Source: Rhodoferax sp.
GTDB taxonomy: Bacteria > Pseudomonadota > Gammaproteobacteria > Burkholderiales > Burkholderiaceae_C
DNA: 51,174 nt
NCBI RefSeq assembly: GCF_030646845.1
Contig: NZ_JAUSLE010000052.1
Span: forward strand, 1-51,174
Direction: 5' to 3'
Shown here in pieces: positions 1-9,954 of the stretch. How positions within the stretch are numbered: the stretch's first letter is position 1; every line of letters starts with the position of its first letter. The position numbers and the translations under genes are program-made. The notes under the pieces were generated by a model, which saw nothing but the letters and a program-made list of their open reading frames with translations, ran no database searches and was not told where the DNA came from.

Positions 1-900
1 GGCGGCCATCAGTTCGGGCACGCGGGTCATGCCGCGGCGTTTGGGGTAGGTATCGTGGCGGCCCTGCAAGGTGATGTTGATCAACGGGTTGGCAATCACG
101 CTGACGCCGCTCTCGACGATCAATGGCAGCAGCTTACTCACGTAGTAGTTGTCCATGCTGTGCATGGAGGTGCAGTGCGAGCCGTTCACCCGGCCCTGCA
201 GGCCCAGGCGCTGGGCCTCAAAGGCCAGCGCCTCGATGTGGCGCGACAGCGGGTCGTCCGACTCGTCGCAATGCATGTCCACCAGCAGACCGCGCTCGGC
301 CGCGATCTCGCACAGCAGCTTCACGCTGGTGGCGCCCTGTTCAGAAGTGCGTTCAAAGTGCGGGATGCCGCCGATCACGTCCACGCCCTTGTCCAACGCG
401 CGCTTGAGGTTGTCCACGCCGCCTTTGGTGCGCAGCACGCCGTCTTGCGGAAAAGCCACCAGCTGCAGGTCGATGTAGGGCGCGACCTGTTTCTTCACCG
501 CCAGCAGCGCGTCCACGGCCAGCAGGCTGGGGTCGCTGGTGTCCACATGGCTGCGGATCGCCAGCAGGCCCCTGGCCACGGCCCAGTCGCAGTAGGTGAG
601 GGCGCGCTCGATAATGGCTTCGGCTTTCAGCAGCGGCTTGAGCTCGCCCCACACGGCAATGCCTTCGAGCAGCGTGCCGGACGCATTGACGCGCGGCAAA
701 CCGTAGCTCAGCGTGGCATCCATGTGAAAGTGGGCGTCGACAAAGGGTGGGCTGAGCAGCCGGTCGTGGGCATCCACCACCTCACGTGCCGGGCCAGCCA
801 GCCCCGCGCTGATCTCCACAATTTTCTCGCCCTGTACCGCGATGGACATGTTGGAGCGACCATCCGGCAGCGTGGCGTTTTGGATCAGCAGATCAAGCAT
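1..900 (-). CDS. Cytosine deaminase-like amidohydrolase (partial, N-terminal part)
   Basis: The frame opens at ATG 900 and stays open to the left edge, giving 300 codons of a family usually a little over 400 residues long. Members are cytosolic metal-dependent hydrolases; cytosine deaminase makes uracil and ammonia. Seen: VDAHFHMDATLSYG with the paired metal-ligand histidines at residues 57 and 59, IRSHVDTSD (His118), and a later MHCDESDDP segment that fits the conserved His/Asp/Glu region of cytosine deaminases. It is the last visible gene of the minus-strand pyrimidine operon, 97 bp after the amidohydrolase gene, which supports cytosine or a related pyrimidine as substrate. The gap between the two holds a 54-bp repeat. 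Another amidohydrolase specificity cannot be excluded. Confidence 0.8.
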   Translation of the reverse strand, partial: MLDLLIQNATLPDGRSNMSIAVQGEKIVEISAGLAGPAREVVDAHDRLLSPPFVDAHFHMDATLSYGLPRVNASGTLLEGIAVWGELKPLLKAEAIIERALTYCDWAVARGLLAIRSHVDTSDPSLLAVDALLAVKKQVAPYIDLQLVAFPQDGVLRTKGGVDNLKRALDKGVDVIGGIPHFERTSEQGATSVKLLCEIAAERGLLVDMHCDESDDPLSRHIEALAFEAQRLGLQGRVNGSHCTSMHSMDNYYVSKLLPLIVESGVSVIANPLINITLQGRHDTYPKRRGMTRVPELMAA

Positions 901-923
901 GGGCGTTGGATTGGATGTTGGTC

Positions 924-977
924 GCTATCAAAATAGTAGCTGCTAGCGCAATATTGACGTGGGCTAGAGCCTGATTT
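924..977 (-). repeat. 54-bp Comamonadaceae-type interspersed repeat, copy A
   Basis: Read on the minus strand this aligns without gaps over 54 positions with copies at 11007-11060, 25662-25715 and 42691-42744. Shared blocks are AAATCAGGCT at the start, TAGCCCACG, GCGCTAGCAGCTA and a final ATAGC. It lies between the cytosine deaminase-like gene and the amidohydrolase gene, inside the presumed pyrimidine operon. Confidence 0.85.
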
Positions 978-997
978 CTTATATATTCTCCAGCGTC

Positions 998-2254
998 TTA
1001 CGTGCCCGCCCGCTCCAGCATCGCATGCAGTAGCACATTGCAGCCGGCGGTGATGTGTTCGGGTTTGGCGTCTTCAATCTCGTTGTGGCTGATGCCGTCC
1101 TTGCAGGGGATGAAGATCATGCCGCTGGGCGCCAGTCGGGCCATGTAGACCGCGTCGTGCCCGGCACCGGAGACGGCGGGCATGTTGGAGTAGCCCAGCT
1201 TCTTGGCGGCGCGCGCCACGGCGTCGATGCAGTCGCCGTGAAAGGCCTGCGCCGGGTAGCTCGACACCAGCTCAATCTGGATGCCCAGGCCCGTGTCCTG
1301 GCTGAGTTTTGCCGCATAGGCCTTGACCTCATCCGCCATCTGGTCCACCAGCGCATCGGTGCTGTTGCGCAGGTCGATGGAAAACTTCACGCGCCCGGGG
1401 ATCACGTTGCGGCTGTTCGGGTGCACCTGCACCATGCCCACGGTGCCGCGGCCGTGCGGCGCGTGACGCAGGGCGGCTGCCACCACTTCCTGCATCAGAT
1501 GCGTGGCGACCTGCATGGCGTCTTTGCGCAGCGCCATTGGTGTCGGGCCGGCGTGCGCTTCCATGCCGGTGACGGTGCAGTCGAACCAGCGAATGCCCAG
1601 CACGCCTTGCACCACGCCAATGGTTTTGTCGTTGTCTTCGAGCACCGGGCCCTGTTCGATATGCGTCTCGAAATACGCGCCAATCGGATGGTCGCCCGGC
1701 TCCTGCTCACCCACGTACCCGATGCGGGTGAGCTCGTCTTTCACCGACTTGCCCTCGGTGTCCTTTGCGGCGTAGGCGTGCTCCAGCGTGAAGGCCTTGG
1801 CAAACACGCCCGAGCCCATCATCACCGGCACGAAGCGCGAGCCTTCTTCATTGGTCCAGAACGCGACTTCAATCGGGGCTTCGGTCTGGATACCCAGATC
1901 GTTGAGCGTGCGCACCACCTCGATACCCGCGAGCACGCCGTAGTTGCCATCGAACTTGCCGCCTGTTGGCTGTGTGTCGATGTGGCTGCCCGTCACGATC
2001 GGTGGCAGGCTGTTGTTGCGCCCGGCGCGGCGCATGAAGCCGTTGCCGATCTTGTCGATGGTGACGGTCATGCCGGCCTCTTTGGCCCAGCCGAGCACGA
2101 GGTCGCGCCCCTGCTTGTCCAGGTCGGTCAGGGTCAGGCGGCAGACGCCGCCCTTCGGCGTGGCGCCAATCTTTGCCAGCGCCATCAACGAGGCCCACAG
2201 GCGCTCGCCGTTGATGCGCAATGAATCGATGTCGATGCGGGTTTCGGTGTCCAT
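998..2254 (-). CDS. Zn-dependent N-carbamoyl-beta-alanine / N-carbamoyl-L-amino-acid amidohydrolase
   Basis: 418 residues, the normal length for the M20-type hydantoinase/carbamoylase family (allantoate amidohydrolase, beta-ureidopropionase). It hydrolyses an N-carbamoyl amino acid to the amino acid, CO2 and ammonia. Metal-site motifs are intact: TGSHIDTQPTGGKFDGNYG (His/Asp ligands), TNEEGSRF (catalytic and ligand Glu), YFETHIEQGPVLE, and GAGHDAVYM near the C-terminus. The start ATG 2254 has AAGGAG eight bases upstream. It follows the dihydropyrimidinase gene by 27 bp. In this operon the likely substrate is N-carbamoyl-beta-alanine, the third step of reductive uracil breakdown; this specificity is inferred from context. 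Confidence 0.88.
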   Translation of the reverse strand: MDTETRIDIDSLRINGERLWASLMALAKIGATPKGGVCRLTLTDLDKQGRDLVLGWAKEAGMTVTIDKIGNGFMRRAGRNNSLPPIVTGSHIDTQPTGGKFDGNYGVLAGIEVVRTLNDLGIQTEAPIEVAFWTNEEGSRFVPVMMGSGVFAKAFTLEHAYAAKDTEGKSVKDELTRIGYVGEQEPGDHPIGAYFETHIEQGPVLEDNDKTIGVVQGVLGIRWFDCTVTGMEAHAGPTPMALRKDAMQVATHLMQEVVAAALRHAPHGRGTVGMVQVHPNSRNVIPGRVKFSIDLRNSTDALVDQMADEVKAYAAKLSQDTGLGIQIELVSSYPAQAFHGDCIDAVARAAKKLGYSNMPAVSGAGHDAVYMARLAPSGMIFIPCKDGISHNEIEDAKPEHITAGCNVLLHAMLERAGT

Positions 2255-2281
2255 GGTCAGTCTCCTTGTCGCGATGGGTGT

Positions 2282-3784
<1,503 letters not shown>

Positions 3785-5098
3785 TCAAGCCGGGCTAGCC
3801 GTGCGCATGGGGTTGTTGGGGTGGCCGGTCCAGTCGGCATGGGTCGCACTCACCGTTTTGCCGGTGCGCTGGTCCAGCTCGCGGGGTTTCAGGTCACGCA
3901 GCGTGATGCACTCCGACACCGGACACACCGTCACGCACAGGTTGCAGCCCACGCATTCGTCTTCCTTGACCTCGAAGTGGCGCTTGCCATCCTTCATGGC
4001 CGTGATGGCCTGGTGCGAGGTGTCTTCGCAGGCGATGTGGCAGCGCCCGCACTGGATGCAGCTGTCCTGGTTGATGACCGCCTTGCTGATGTGGTTGAGG
4101 TTGAGGTAGCGCCAGTCGGATACGGTTGGAATCGCCTTCCCCACAATCTCGCCGACCGACTTGAAGCCCATCTCGTCCATGTAGTTGGACAAACCGTCGC
4201 TCATTTCCTGCACGATCTTGAAGCCATAGACCATGGCGGCGGTGCACACCTGCACGTTGCCGGCGCCCAGGGCGATGAAGTCCAGCGCATCGCGCCAGTT
4301 GCCCACGCCGCCAATACCCGAGATCGGCAGGCCCTCGGTTTGCGGGTCGCGCGCAATCTCGGCCACCATGTTCAGCGCAATCGGTTTCACGGCCGGGCCG
4401 CAGTAGCCGCCGTGCGAGCCTTTGCCGCCGGTGGACGGGCTCATAGTCAGCGTGTACGGGTCCACGCCCATGATCGAGTTGATGGTGTTGATGAGCGACA
4501 CCGCATCCGCGCCACCCTTTTTTGCCGCACGGGCCGGCAGGCGAACGTCGGTGATGTTGGGCGTCAGCTTCACGATCACCGGCAGTTTGCTGTACTGCTT
4601 GCACCAGGCCGTCACCATCTCGATGTACTCGGGCACCTGGCCCACCGCGGCACCCATGCCGCGCTCGCTCATGCCGTGCGGGCAGCCGAAGTTGAGTTCG
4701 ATGCCATCGGCGCCGGTGTCCTCCAGGCGCGCCAAGATCGCTTTCCAGGATTCCTCCACGCAGGGCACCATCAGGGACACCACCATGGCGCGGTCCGGCC
4801 AGTCGCGTTTGACCTGGGTGATCTCTTTCAGGTTCAGCTCCAGGTCGCGATCGGTGATGAGCTCGATATTGTTAAAGCCCAGCAGGCGCCGATCCGGCGT
4901 GAGCAGCGCGCCGTAACGCGGGCCGTTGACGTTGACGACCGGTGGCCCGGCTTCGCCCAGCGTTTTCCAGACCACGCCGCCCCAGCCGGCTTCAAAGGCG
5001 CGGTTGACGTTGTAGGCTTTGTCGGTCGGTGGCGCCGAGGCCAGCCAGAAAGGGTTGGGGCTCTGGATGCCCGCAAAGGTGGTGTGCAGATTGGCCAT
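3785..5098 (-). CDS. preA: NAD-dependent dihydropyrimidine dehydrogenase subunit PreA
   Basis: 437 residues. This subunit holds the FMN site that reduces uracil or thymine to the 5,6-dihydro form with electrons passed from PreT. Seen: an N-terminal dihydroorotate-dehydrogenase-like TIM barrel, the active-site region ELNFGCPHGMSERGMG, the conserved ISGIGGVGNWRDALDF near the FMN phosphate, and a C-terminal ferredoxin part with two [4Fe-4S] motifs, CIQCGRCHIACEDTSH and CVGCNLCVTVCPVSECITL. Start ATG 5098 has GGAG nine bases upstream. It follows preT by 40 bp. The PreA/PreT split is the bacterial counterpart of the single-chain mammalian enzyme. Confidence 0.95.
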   Translation of the reverse strand: MANLHTTFAGIQSPNPFWLASAPPTDKAYNVNRAFEAGWGGVVWKTLGEAGPPVVNVNGPRYGALLTPDRRLLGFNNIELITDRDLELNLKEITQVKRDWPDRAMVVSLMVPCVEESWKAILARLEDTGADGIELNFGCPHGMSERGMGAAVGQVPEYIEMVTAWCKQYSKLPVIVKLTPNITDVRLPARAAKKGGADAVSLINTINSIMGVDPYTLTMSPSTGGKGSHGGYCGPAVKPIALNMVAEIARDPQTEGLPISGIGGVGNWRDALDFIALGAGNVQVCTAAMVYGFKIVQEMSDGLSNYMDEMGFKSVGEIVGKAIPTVSDWRYLNLNHISKAVINQDSCIQCGRCHIACEDTSHQAITAMKDGKRHFEVKEDECVGCNLCVTVCPVSECITLRDLKPRELDQRTGKTVSATHADWTGHPNNPMRTASPA

Positions 5099-5138
5099 GG
5101 TGATCTCCGAATCCAGGGTGTTGTAGGGGCGGGCCGGT

Positions 5139-6488
5139 TCAGGCGCCAGTGAGTTGGGCGTGGATCGCGCGGGCCGATTGCTTGCCGTGTTCCACGGCCT
5201 CCACGGTCAGGTCCAGCCCGCCGGCGCGGCAGTCGCCACCGGCCCAGATGCCGGGCAGGCTGGTCTGGCCCACGGTATCGGTGGCGACGCGTCCGCCTTC
5301 GAGCATCAGGCCCGCCTGCGCCAGCACCGGGTTGCCCAACTGCTGGCCGATGGCCTTGAACACCATGTCGGCGGCCAAAGTCTCCAATTCGCCGGTGGGC
5401 ATGAGCTTGCCATTCATCAGGGCCTGACGGGCAAAGCGCACCGCGCTGGCATGGCCGTTTGTGCCCATGATTTCAACCGGTGCCAGCCAGTGGTGAATCG
5501 TCACGCCGTTGGTCTGCGCCCATTCCTGTTCGGCGGTGGACGCCGACAGGGCCGCGGGGCCGCGCCGGTACACCATGTGCACGTCTTGCGCGCCGAGGAG
5601 TTTGGACTGCACGGCGGCGTCCACCGCCGTCATGCCGCCGCCAATCACCACCACACGCCGCCCGATGGGCAGGGTGGAGAGGTCTTCTGTCTGGCGCAGC
5701 GTGGCGATGAAGTCGACCGCATCCCGCACCCCTTTCAATTCCTCGCCCGGCACCCCGAGCTGGTGCGTACTGGCCAGACCCATGCCCAGAAACAGGGCGT
5801 CATGGCCCTGGCGCAGGGCATCGAGCTGGGCGACGGACTCCAGCTTCCAGCCGGTGCGGATCTCGATGCCACCGATGTCCAGCAGCCACTGCACTTCGCG
5901 TTGCGCAAAGTTGTCGGGCGTCTTGTAGCTGGCCAGGCCATATTCATTGAGGCCGCCGGCCTTGGCATGGGCGTCGAATACCACCACGTCGTGACCCAGG
6001 CGCGCCAGCGTGTGGGCGCAGGCCAGGCCGGCCGGGCCTGCGCCCACCACCGCCACCGTTTTGCCAGTGGCCGCGGCGCGGGTGAACAGTTGCGGCTGGG
6101 CGCTTTCCATCAATGCGTCCACCGCGTGGCGCTGCAGGCGGCCAATCGCCACCGGTGTGCCCTCTTGCGTGTTGCGCACGCACACTGCTTCACACAGGTT
6201 TTCGGTCGGGCAGACGCGGGCGCACATGCCGCCCAGCGGGTTGGCTTCGAGAATGGCGCGCGCCGAACCGCGCAGGTTGCCGTCGGCGATGCGCTTGATG
6301 AAGGACGGCACGTCAATGCTGGTGGGGCAGGCTGTGGCGCAAGGGGCGTCGAAGCAGTACAGGCAACGCTCGGCTTCCAGCACGGCTTGCGCCTGCGTCA
6401 TGCGGGGTGAGGCGTCGGCAAAGTGCTGGGCGTACTCAGGTGCGCTCAGACGGCCGGGGCGAACATCGGGTGAGGAGGGGATGGACAC
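5139..6488 (-). CDS. preT: NAD(P)-binding electron-transfer subunit of dihydropyrimidine dehydrogenase, PreT
   Basis: Chosen start is GTG 6488 (449 residues), because AGGAGTT sits eight bases ahead of it. The frame continues upstream to an ATG at 6554, but that overlaps the operator and lacks a ribosome site. The protein takes electrons from NADH and hands them to PreA. Seen: N-terminal iron-sulfur cysteines in CLYCFDAPCATACPTSID and CARVCPTENLCEAVC, a first Rossmann motif VAVVGAGPAGLACAHTLARLG for FAD, a second VVVIGGGMTAVDAA for NAD(P), and a C-terminal IWAGGDCRAGGLD FAD motif. It is first in the five-gene operon. Confidence 0.94.
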   Translation of the reverse strand: MSIPSSPDVRPGRLSAPEYAQHFADASPRMTQAQAVLEAERCLYCFDAPCATACPTSIDVPSFIKRIADGNLRGSARAILEANPLGGMCARVCPTENLCEAVCVRNTQEGTPVAIGRLQRHAVDALMESAQPQLFTRAAATGKTVAVVGAGPAGLACAHTLARLGHDVVVFDAHAKAGGLNEYGLASYKTPDNFAQREVQWLLDIGGIEIRTGWKLESVAQLDALRQGHDALFLGMGLASTHQLGVPGEELKGVRDAVDFIATLRQTEDLSTLPIGRRVVVIGGGMTAVDAAVQSKLLGAQDVHMVYRRGPAALSASTAEQEWAQTNGVTIHHWLAPVEIMGTNGHASAVRFARQALMNGKLMPTGELETLAADMVFKAIGQQLGNPVLAQAGLMLEGGRVATDTVGQTSLPGIWAGGDCRAGGLDLTVEAVEHGKQSARAIHAQLTGA

Positions 6489-6538
6489 GCTGGCAACTCC
6501 TGTGATGGTGAACTCAAAGACACGCGGAACTTTAAAAA

Positions 6539-6554
6539 CTGACCGTTTAGTCAA
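6539..6554 (-). promoter_or_regulatory. RutR-like operator in front of the pyrimidine operon
   Basis: On the minus strand the 16 bases are TTGACTAAACGGTCAG. Against the RutR palindrome as I recall it (TTGACCA-NN-TGGTCAA) 11 of the 14 defined positions agree. A TAATAT -10-like hexamer lies just upstream at 6567-6572, so the operator would fall shortly after the transcription start, where a TetR-family repressor could block the operon until uracil or thymine binds it. No regulator gene is in the window. The match is by eye. Confidence 0.55.
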
Positions 6555-6718
6555 CTTCTTGAAGGGATATTAGCAATAGATGTGCCACCACAGATACAGG
6601 GTTTGCCCGAATGGGTGTTTCAAATTGAGCGGCCGCGCCGCGGTAACGCCGGCGACACCGTGCGCCCAGGTCAGCTCGCAATAATCGCAGCCCTGTCCCT
6701 CTGCTGTATCGGAACTCC

Positions 6719-7654
6719 ATGAACCGCGTACTCGCCCACACCGGCGCCAAATACCCCATCCTGCAGGCCCCGATGGGCTGGATTGCGCGCACGCAGCTGG
6801 CCTCGGCCGTCTCGCGCGCCGGGGGTCTGGGCATCATCGAAACCTCGTCCGGCGAGACCGAGAACTGCCAGGCCGAGATCACCAGGATGCGCGCGCTGGA
6901 CCTGCCTTTCGGCGTGAATTTACCGATTCGCTTCCTGCGCGACGACGCCATGCTCAAGTTTGTCTGCGCCTCGGGCGTGAAGTTTGTGACCACTTCAGCC
7001 GGCAGCCCGGCCAAGTTCATCCAGCCGCTCAAAGACGCCGGGATCATCGTCTACCACGCCGTGCCCACGGTGGATGCCGCGCTCAAGTGCGTGGACGCCG
7101 GCATCGATGGCCTGGTGGTTGAAGGCGCCGAAGGCGGCGGTTTCAAGAACCCGGAAGAGGTCTCGACGCTGGTGCTGCTGCAGGCGATTCGCGCCCGCAC
7201 GGACGTGCCGCTGATCGCCGCCGGCGGCATTTGCGATGGTCGCGGCATGGCGGCGGCGTTCGCGCTGGGGGCCGAGGCCATCCAGATGGGCACGCGCTTT
7301 GTGAGCTGTACCGAGAGCCCGGTGCACGCCAACTACAAGAACGCCATCGTCAATGCCAAGGAAACCGGCACCTGGGTTCTCAACACCAAATCTTCCCCCT
7401 GCATTCGCGCCCTGAAGTCGCAACGCACACAGGCCATTCATGACGAAGGCCTGATGTCGGTCGATGCCTTGAAGGGCATTCTCGGCGTCTACTTCGACGG
7501 CGACATGGAAGCCGCGCCGGCGCTAGCCGGCCAGACCGTGGGCCTGATCGATTCGGTGAAGTCGGCGCAGCAGATCATCGACGACACGGTGGCCGAGTTC
7601 TTTGCCATCACGGCGCGGCTGGGTGCGTTGGCGCAGGCGCGTTCGTTCGACTGA
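6719..7654 (+). CDS. Nitronate monooxygenase family flavoprotein
   Basis: 311 residues, typical of the FMN-dependent 2-nitropropane dioxygenase/nitronate monooxygenase family, which oxidises alkyl nitronates or acts as an NAD(P)H:flavin oxidoreductase. Seen: N-terminal PILQAPMGWIA, SRAGGLGIIETSS, VVEGAEGGGF near the FMN, LIAAGGICDGRGMAAAFALGAEAIQMGTRFV for the phosphate-binding loop, and SPVHANYK. The start ATG 6719 has GGAACTCC in front. It is divergent from the pyrimidine operon, and the 230-bp gap holds the RutR-like site. The true substrate is unknown. Some members of this family are enoyl reductases, but length and motifs fit the class I type better. Confidence 0.85.
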   Translation: MNRVLAHTGAKYPILQAPMGWIARTQLASAVSRAGGLGIIETSSGETENCQAEITRMRALDLPFGVNLPIRFLRDDAMLKFVCASGVKFVTTSAGSPAKFIQPLKDAGIIVYHAVPTVDAALKCVDAGIDGLVVEGAEGGGFKNPEEVSTLVLLQAIRARTDVPLIAAGGICDGRGMAAAFALGAEAIQMGTRFVSCTESPVHANYKNAIVNAKETGTWVLNTKSSPCIRALKSQRTQAIHDEGLMSVDALKGILGVYFDGDMEAAPALAGQTVGLIDSVKSAQQIIDDTVAEFFAITARLGALAQARSFD

Positions 7655-7662
7655 CGCAGCGG

Positions 7663-8568
7663 CTACGCCGCCTGCGTCGCTGTTTGCTGCAGCCAGGCCC
7701 GAAAATTCTTCATGACGGGGCGCTCGTCACCCCGCTCCGGTGTGACCAGGTAATAGGCGCGCTCGCCGCGCAGGGGCTGCTGGCACGCCACCACCAACTC
7801 GCCGCGTGCCAGTTCGGCCTCAATCAGCAGGCGTGGCACCAGCGCCAGCCCCAGGCCGTGGGCGGCCGCGGCGGCGGTCATTGAGAACAGCTCGTAGCGC
7901 GGCCCGGACAACGCCAGCGGAGCGGGTACGCCCGCCACTTCAAACCACTGCCGCCAGCCATCCGGGCGCGTGCTTTGTTGCAGCAGGGGCAACTGGGCGA
8001 TGGCCTGGGGCGTCAGCGTCTTCTGGGCGCCCAGAAATCTGGCGCTGCAGACCGGCACCACGTCCTCCGCCAGCAGCTGGACGGACCGGGTGCCGGCCCA
8101 ATTGCTGACCTGGGCGGTGGTGCCTGAATAAAGGGCCGCGTCGAACGGCGTGTCGGCAAACATGAAGGGGCGGGTGCGCGTCTCGATGTGAACCGTGATT
8201 TCCGGATGCAGCGCATTCAAGTCAGGCAGGCGTGGTATCAGCCAGCGCGTTGCAAACGTGGGCACGGCAGCCAGATGGATGCTGCCGCCACGACCCTGGG
8301 TGGACATGACGTCCAGCGTGTCCTGCTCCAGCCCCTGCAGGCGCGGTGCCACCTGCAACGCGTACTCGGCACCGCGCTCGGTCAGGGCCACGCCATGCCG
8401 GGTGCGGCGAAACAGAGCCAGCCCCAGAAACTCCTCCAGCGCCGTGATCTGGCGCGAGACCGCGCTCTGCGTCAGCGCCAGCTCCTGTGCCGCCCGCGTG
8501 TAGCTCTCGTGCCGGGCTGCGGCGTCGAAGCAGGCCAGGGCTTGCAGTGAGGGGATTTTTCTGCGCAT
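7663..8568 (-). CDS. LysR-type regulator, probably of glutarate catabolism (GcdR-like)
   Basis: 301 residues from ATG 8568; a TTG at 8598 would add ten residues but lacks support. The N-terminal helix-turn-helix (roughly residues 6-65) contains SYTRAAQELALTQSAVSRQITALEEFLGLALFRR, and the rest is the effector-binding domain. It resembles the GcvA-like branch of the family. It is transcribed away from gcdH with about 180 bp between them, the arrangement known for pseudomonad gcdR-gcdH. It is therefore likely to activate the glutaryl-CoA genes in response to glutarate, which is inferred from position. Confidence 0.85.
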   Translation of the reverse strand: MRRKIPSLQALACFDAAARHESYTRAAQELALTQSAVSRQITALEEFLGLALFRRTRHGVALTERGAEYALQVAPRLQGLEQDTLDVMSTQGRGGSIHLAAVPTFATRWLIPRLPDLNALHPEITVHIETRTRPFMFADTPFDAALYSGTTAQVSNWAGTRSVQLLAEDVVPVCSARFLGAQKTLTPQAIAQLPLLQQSTRPDGWRQWFEVAGVPAPLALSGPRYELFSMTAAAAAHGLGLALVPRLLIEAELARGELVVACQQPLRGERAYYLVTPERGDERPVMKNFRAWLQQTATQAA

Positions 8569-8607
8569 GGTGTGCCAAATATACACAACTTGACTCAAAG
8601 GAACTGT

Positions 8608-8623
8608 CCGTTACCAATAACGG
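8608..8623. promoter_or_regulatory. Inverted repeat in the gcdR-gcdH divergent promoter region
   Basis: CCGTTA-CCAA-TAACGG gives perfect six-base arms around a four-base spacer. It lies 40 bp upstream of the LysR start and about 130 bp upstream of gcdH, a usual place for a LysR recognition site. No other symmetric element as strong was seen in this gap. Binding is inferred. Confidence 0.45.
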
Positions 8624-8751
8624 CAGCAATTCCGGCGGTGAAGAATCTCAATTAATTATGATTTTTAGTCATGTCTGGATGAAAACTCATCGCTTGTATG
8701 TCGCCGGCGGGGCCATTACCATCAAGGTCAACGAATTACCGGAGATATCCC

Positions 8752-9948
8752 ATGGCCCACGCAACATTCAACTGGCAAGACCCGTTCCTGCTCGACAGCC
8801 AACTCAGTGATGACGAACGCATGGTGCGCGATGCCGCCGCTGCCTATTGCCAGGACAAACTGCAGCCGCGCGTGATCGAAGCGTTTCGCAAGGAACAGAC
8901 CGATGTCGCCATCTTCCGTGAGATGGGCGAACTCGGCCTGCTCGGCCCCACCATCCCCGAAGCCTATGGCGGCCCCGGTCTCAACTACGTGGCCTACGGC
9001 CTGATCGCGCGCGAAGTCGAGCGCGTCGACTCCGGCTACCGCTCCATGATGAGCGTGCAGAGCTCGCTGGTGATGGTGCCGATCTTCGAATTCGGCACCG
9101 AAGGCCAGCGGAGCAAATACCTGCCCAAACTGGCCACCGGGGAGTGGATCGGCTGCTTCGGCCTGACCGAGCCGGACCATGGCTCCGACCCCGGCTCCAT
9201 GGCCACCCGCGCCCACAAGGTCGCTGGTGGCTACAAGCTGTCGGGCGCCAAGATGTGGATCTCCAACAGCCCGATTGCCGACGTGTTCGTGGTCTGGGCC
9301 AAAGAAGTGAGCGAGAGCGGCCAGGTCGGCCCGATTCGCGGCTTCGTACTGGAAAAAGGCATGAAAGGCTTGAGCGCCCCCGCCATCCACGGCAAGGTCG
9401 GCCTGCGCGCCAGCATCACCGGCGAAATCGTGATGGACGGCGTGTTCTGCCCGGAAGAAAACGCCTTCCCCGAAGTGCAGGGCCTCAAAGGGCCGTTCAC
9501 CTGCCTCAACTCCGCCCGCTACGGCATCGCCTGGGGCGCCCTGGGCGCGGCGGAAGACTGCTGGTTCCGGGCCCGCCAGTACACGCTGGACCGCAAGCAG
9601 TTTGGCCGCCCGCTGGCGGCCAACCAGCTGATCCAGAAAAAGCTGGCCGACATGCAGACCGAGATTGCCCTGGGCCTGCAGGGCTGCCTGCGCCTGGGGC
9701 GCATGAAGGACGAAGGCACGGCCTCGGTCGAGATCACCTCCCTCCTCAAGCGCAACTCCTGCGGCAAGTCGCTGGACATCGCCCGCCTGGCGCGCGACAT
9801 GATGGGCGGCAACGGCATCTCGGATGAGTTTGGTGTGGCCCGCCACCTGGTGAACCTGGAAGTCGTCAACACCTACGAAGGCACGCACGACATCCATGCG
9901 TTGATTCTGGGACGGGCGCAAACCGGCATTGCCGCATTTGCGAACTGA
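8752..9948 (+). CDS. gcdH: Glutaryl-CoA dehydrogenase
   Basis: 398 residues from ATG 8752, chosen because GGAG lies seven bases upstream. An FAD-dependent acyl-CoA dehydrogenase that oxidises and decarboxylates glutaryl-CoA to crotonyl-CoA at the end of lysine, hydroxylysine and tryptophan breakdown. Seen: [17 protein letters not shown] for substrate and FAD contact, [60 protein letters not shown], and [18 protein letters not shown], which holds the catalytic Glu in the family's normal place. The CoA-transferase gene begins six bases after its stop, so the two are co-transcribed. Confidence 0.95.
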   Translation: MAHATFNWQDPFLLDSQLSDDERMVRDAAAAYCQDKLQPRVIEAFRKEQTDVAIFREMGELGLLGPTIPEAYGGPGLNYVAYGLIAREVERVDSGYRSMMSVQSSLVMVPIFEFGTEGQRSKYLPKLATGEWIGCFGLTEPDHGSDPGSMATRAHKVAGGYKLSGAKMWISNSPIADVFVVWAKEVSESGQVGPIRGFVLEKGMKGLSAPAIHGKVGLRASITGEIVMDGVFCPEENAFPEVQGLKGPFTCLNSARYGIAWGALGAAEDCWFRARQYTLDRKQFGRPLAANQLIQKKLADMQTEIALGLQGCLRLGRMKDEGTASVEITSLLKRNSCGKSLDIARLARDMMGGNGISDEFGVARHLVNLEVVNTYEGTHDIHALILGRAQTGIAAFAN

Positions 9949-9954
9949 ACCGAC

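Noticed and set aside
1055..2224. Long open frames opposite the pyrimidine operon genes
   Set aside because: They mirror the codon bias of the real genes on the other strand, have no recognisable motifs, and lack ribosome sites.
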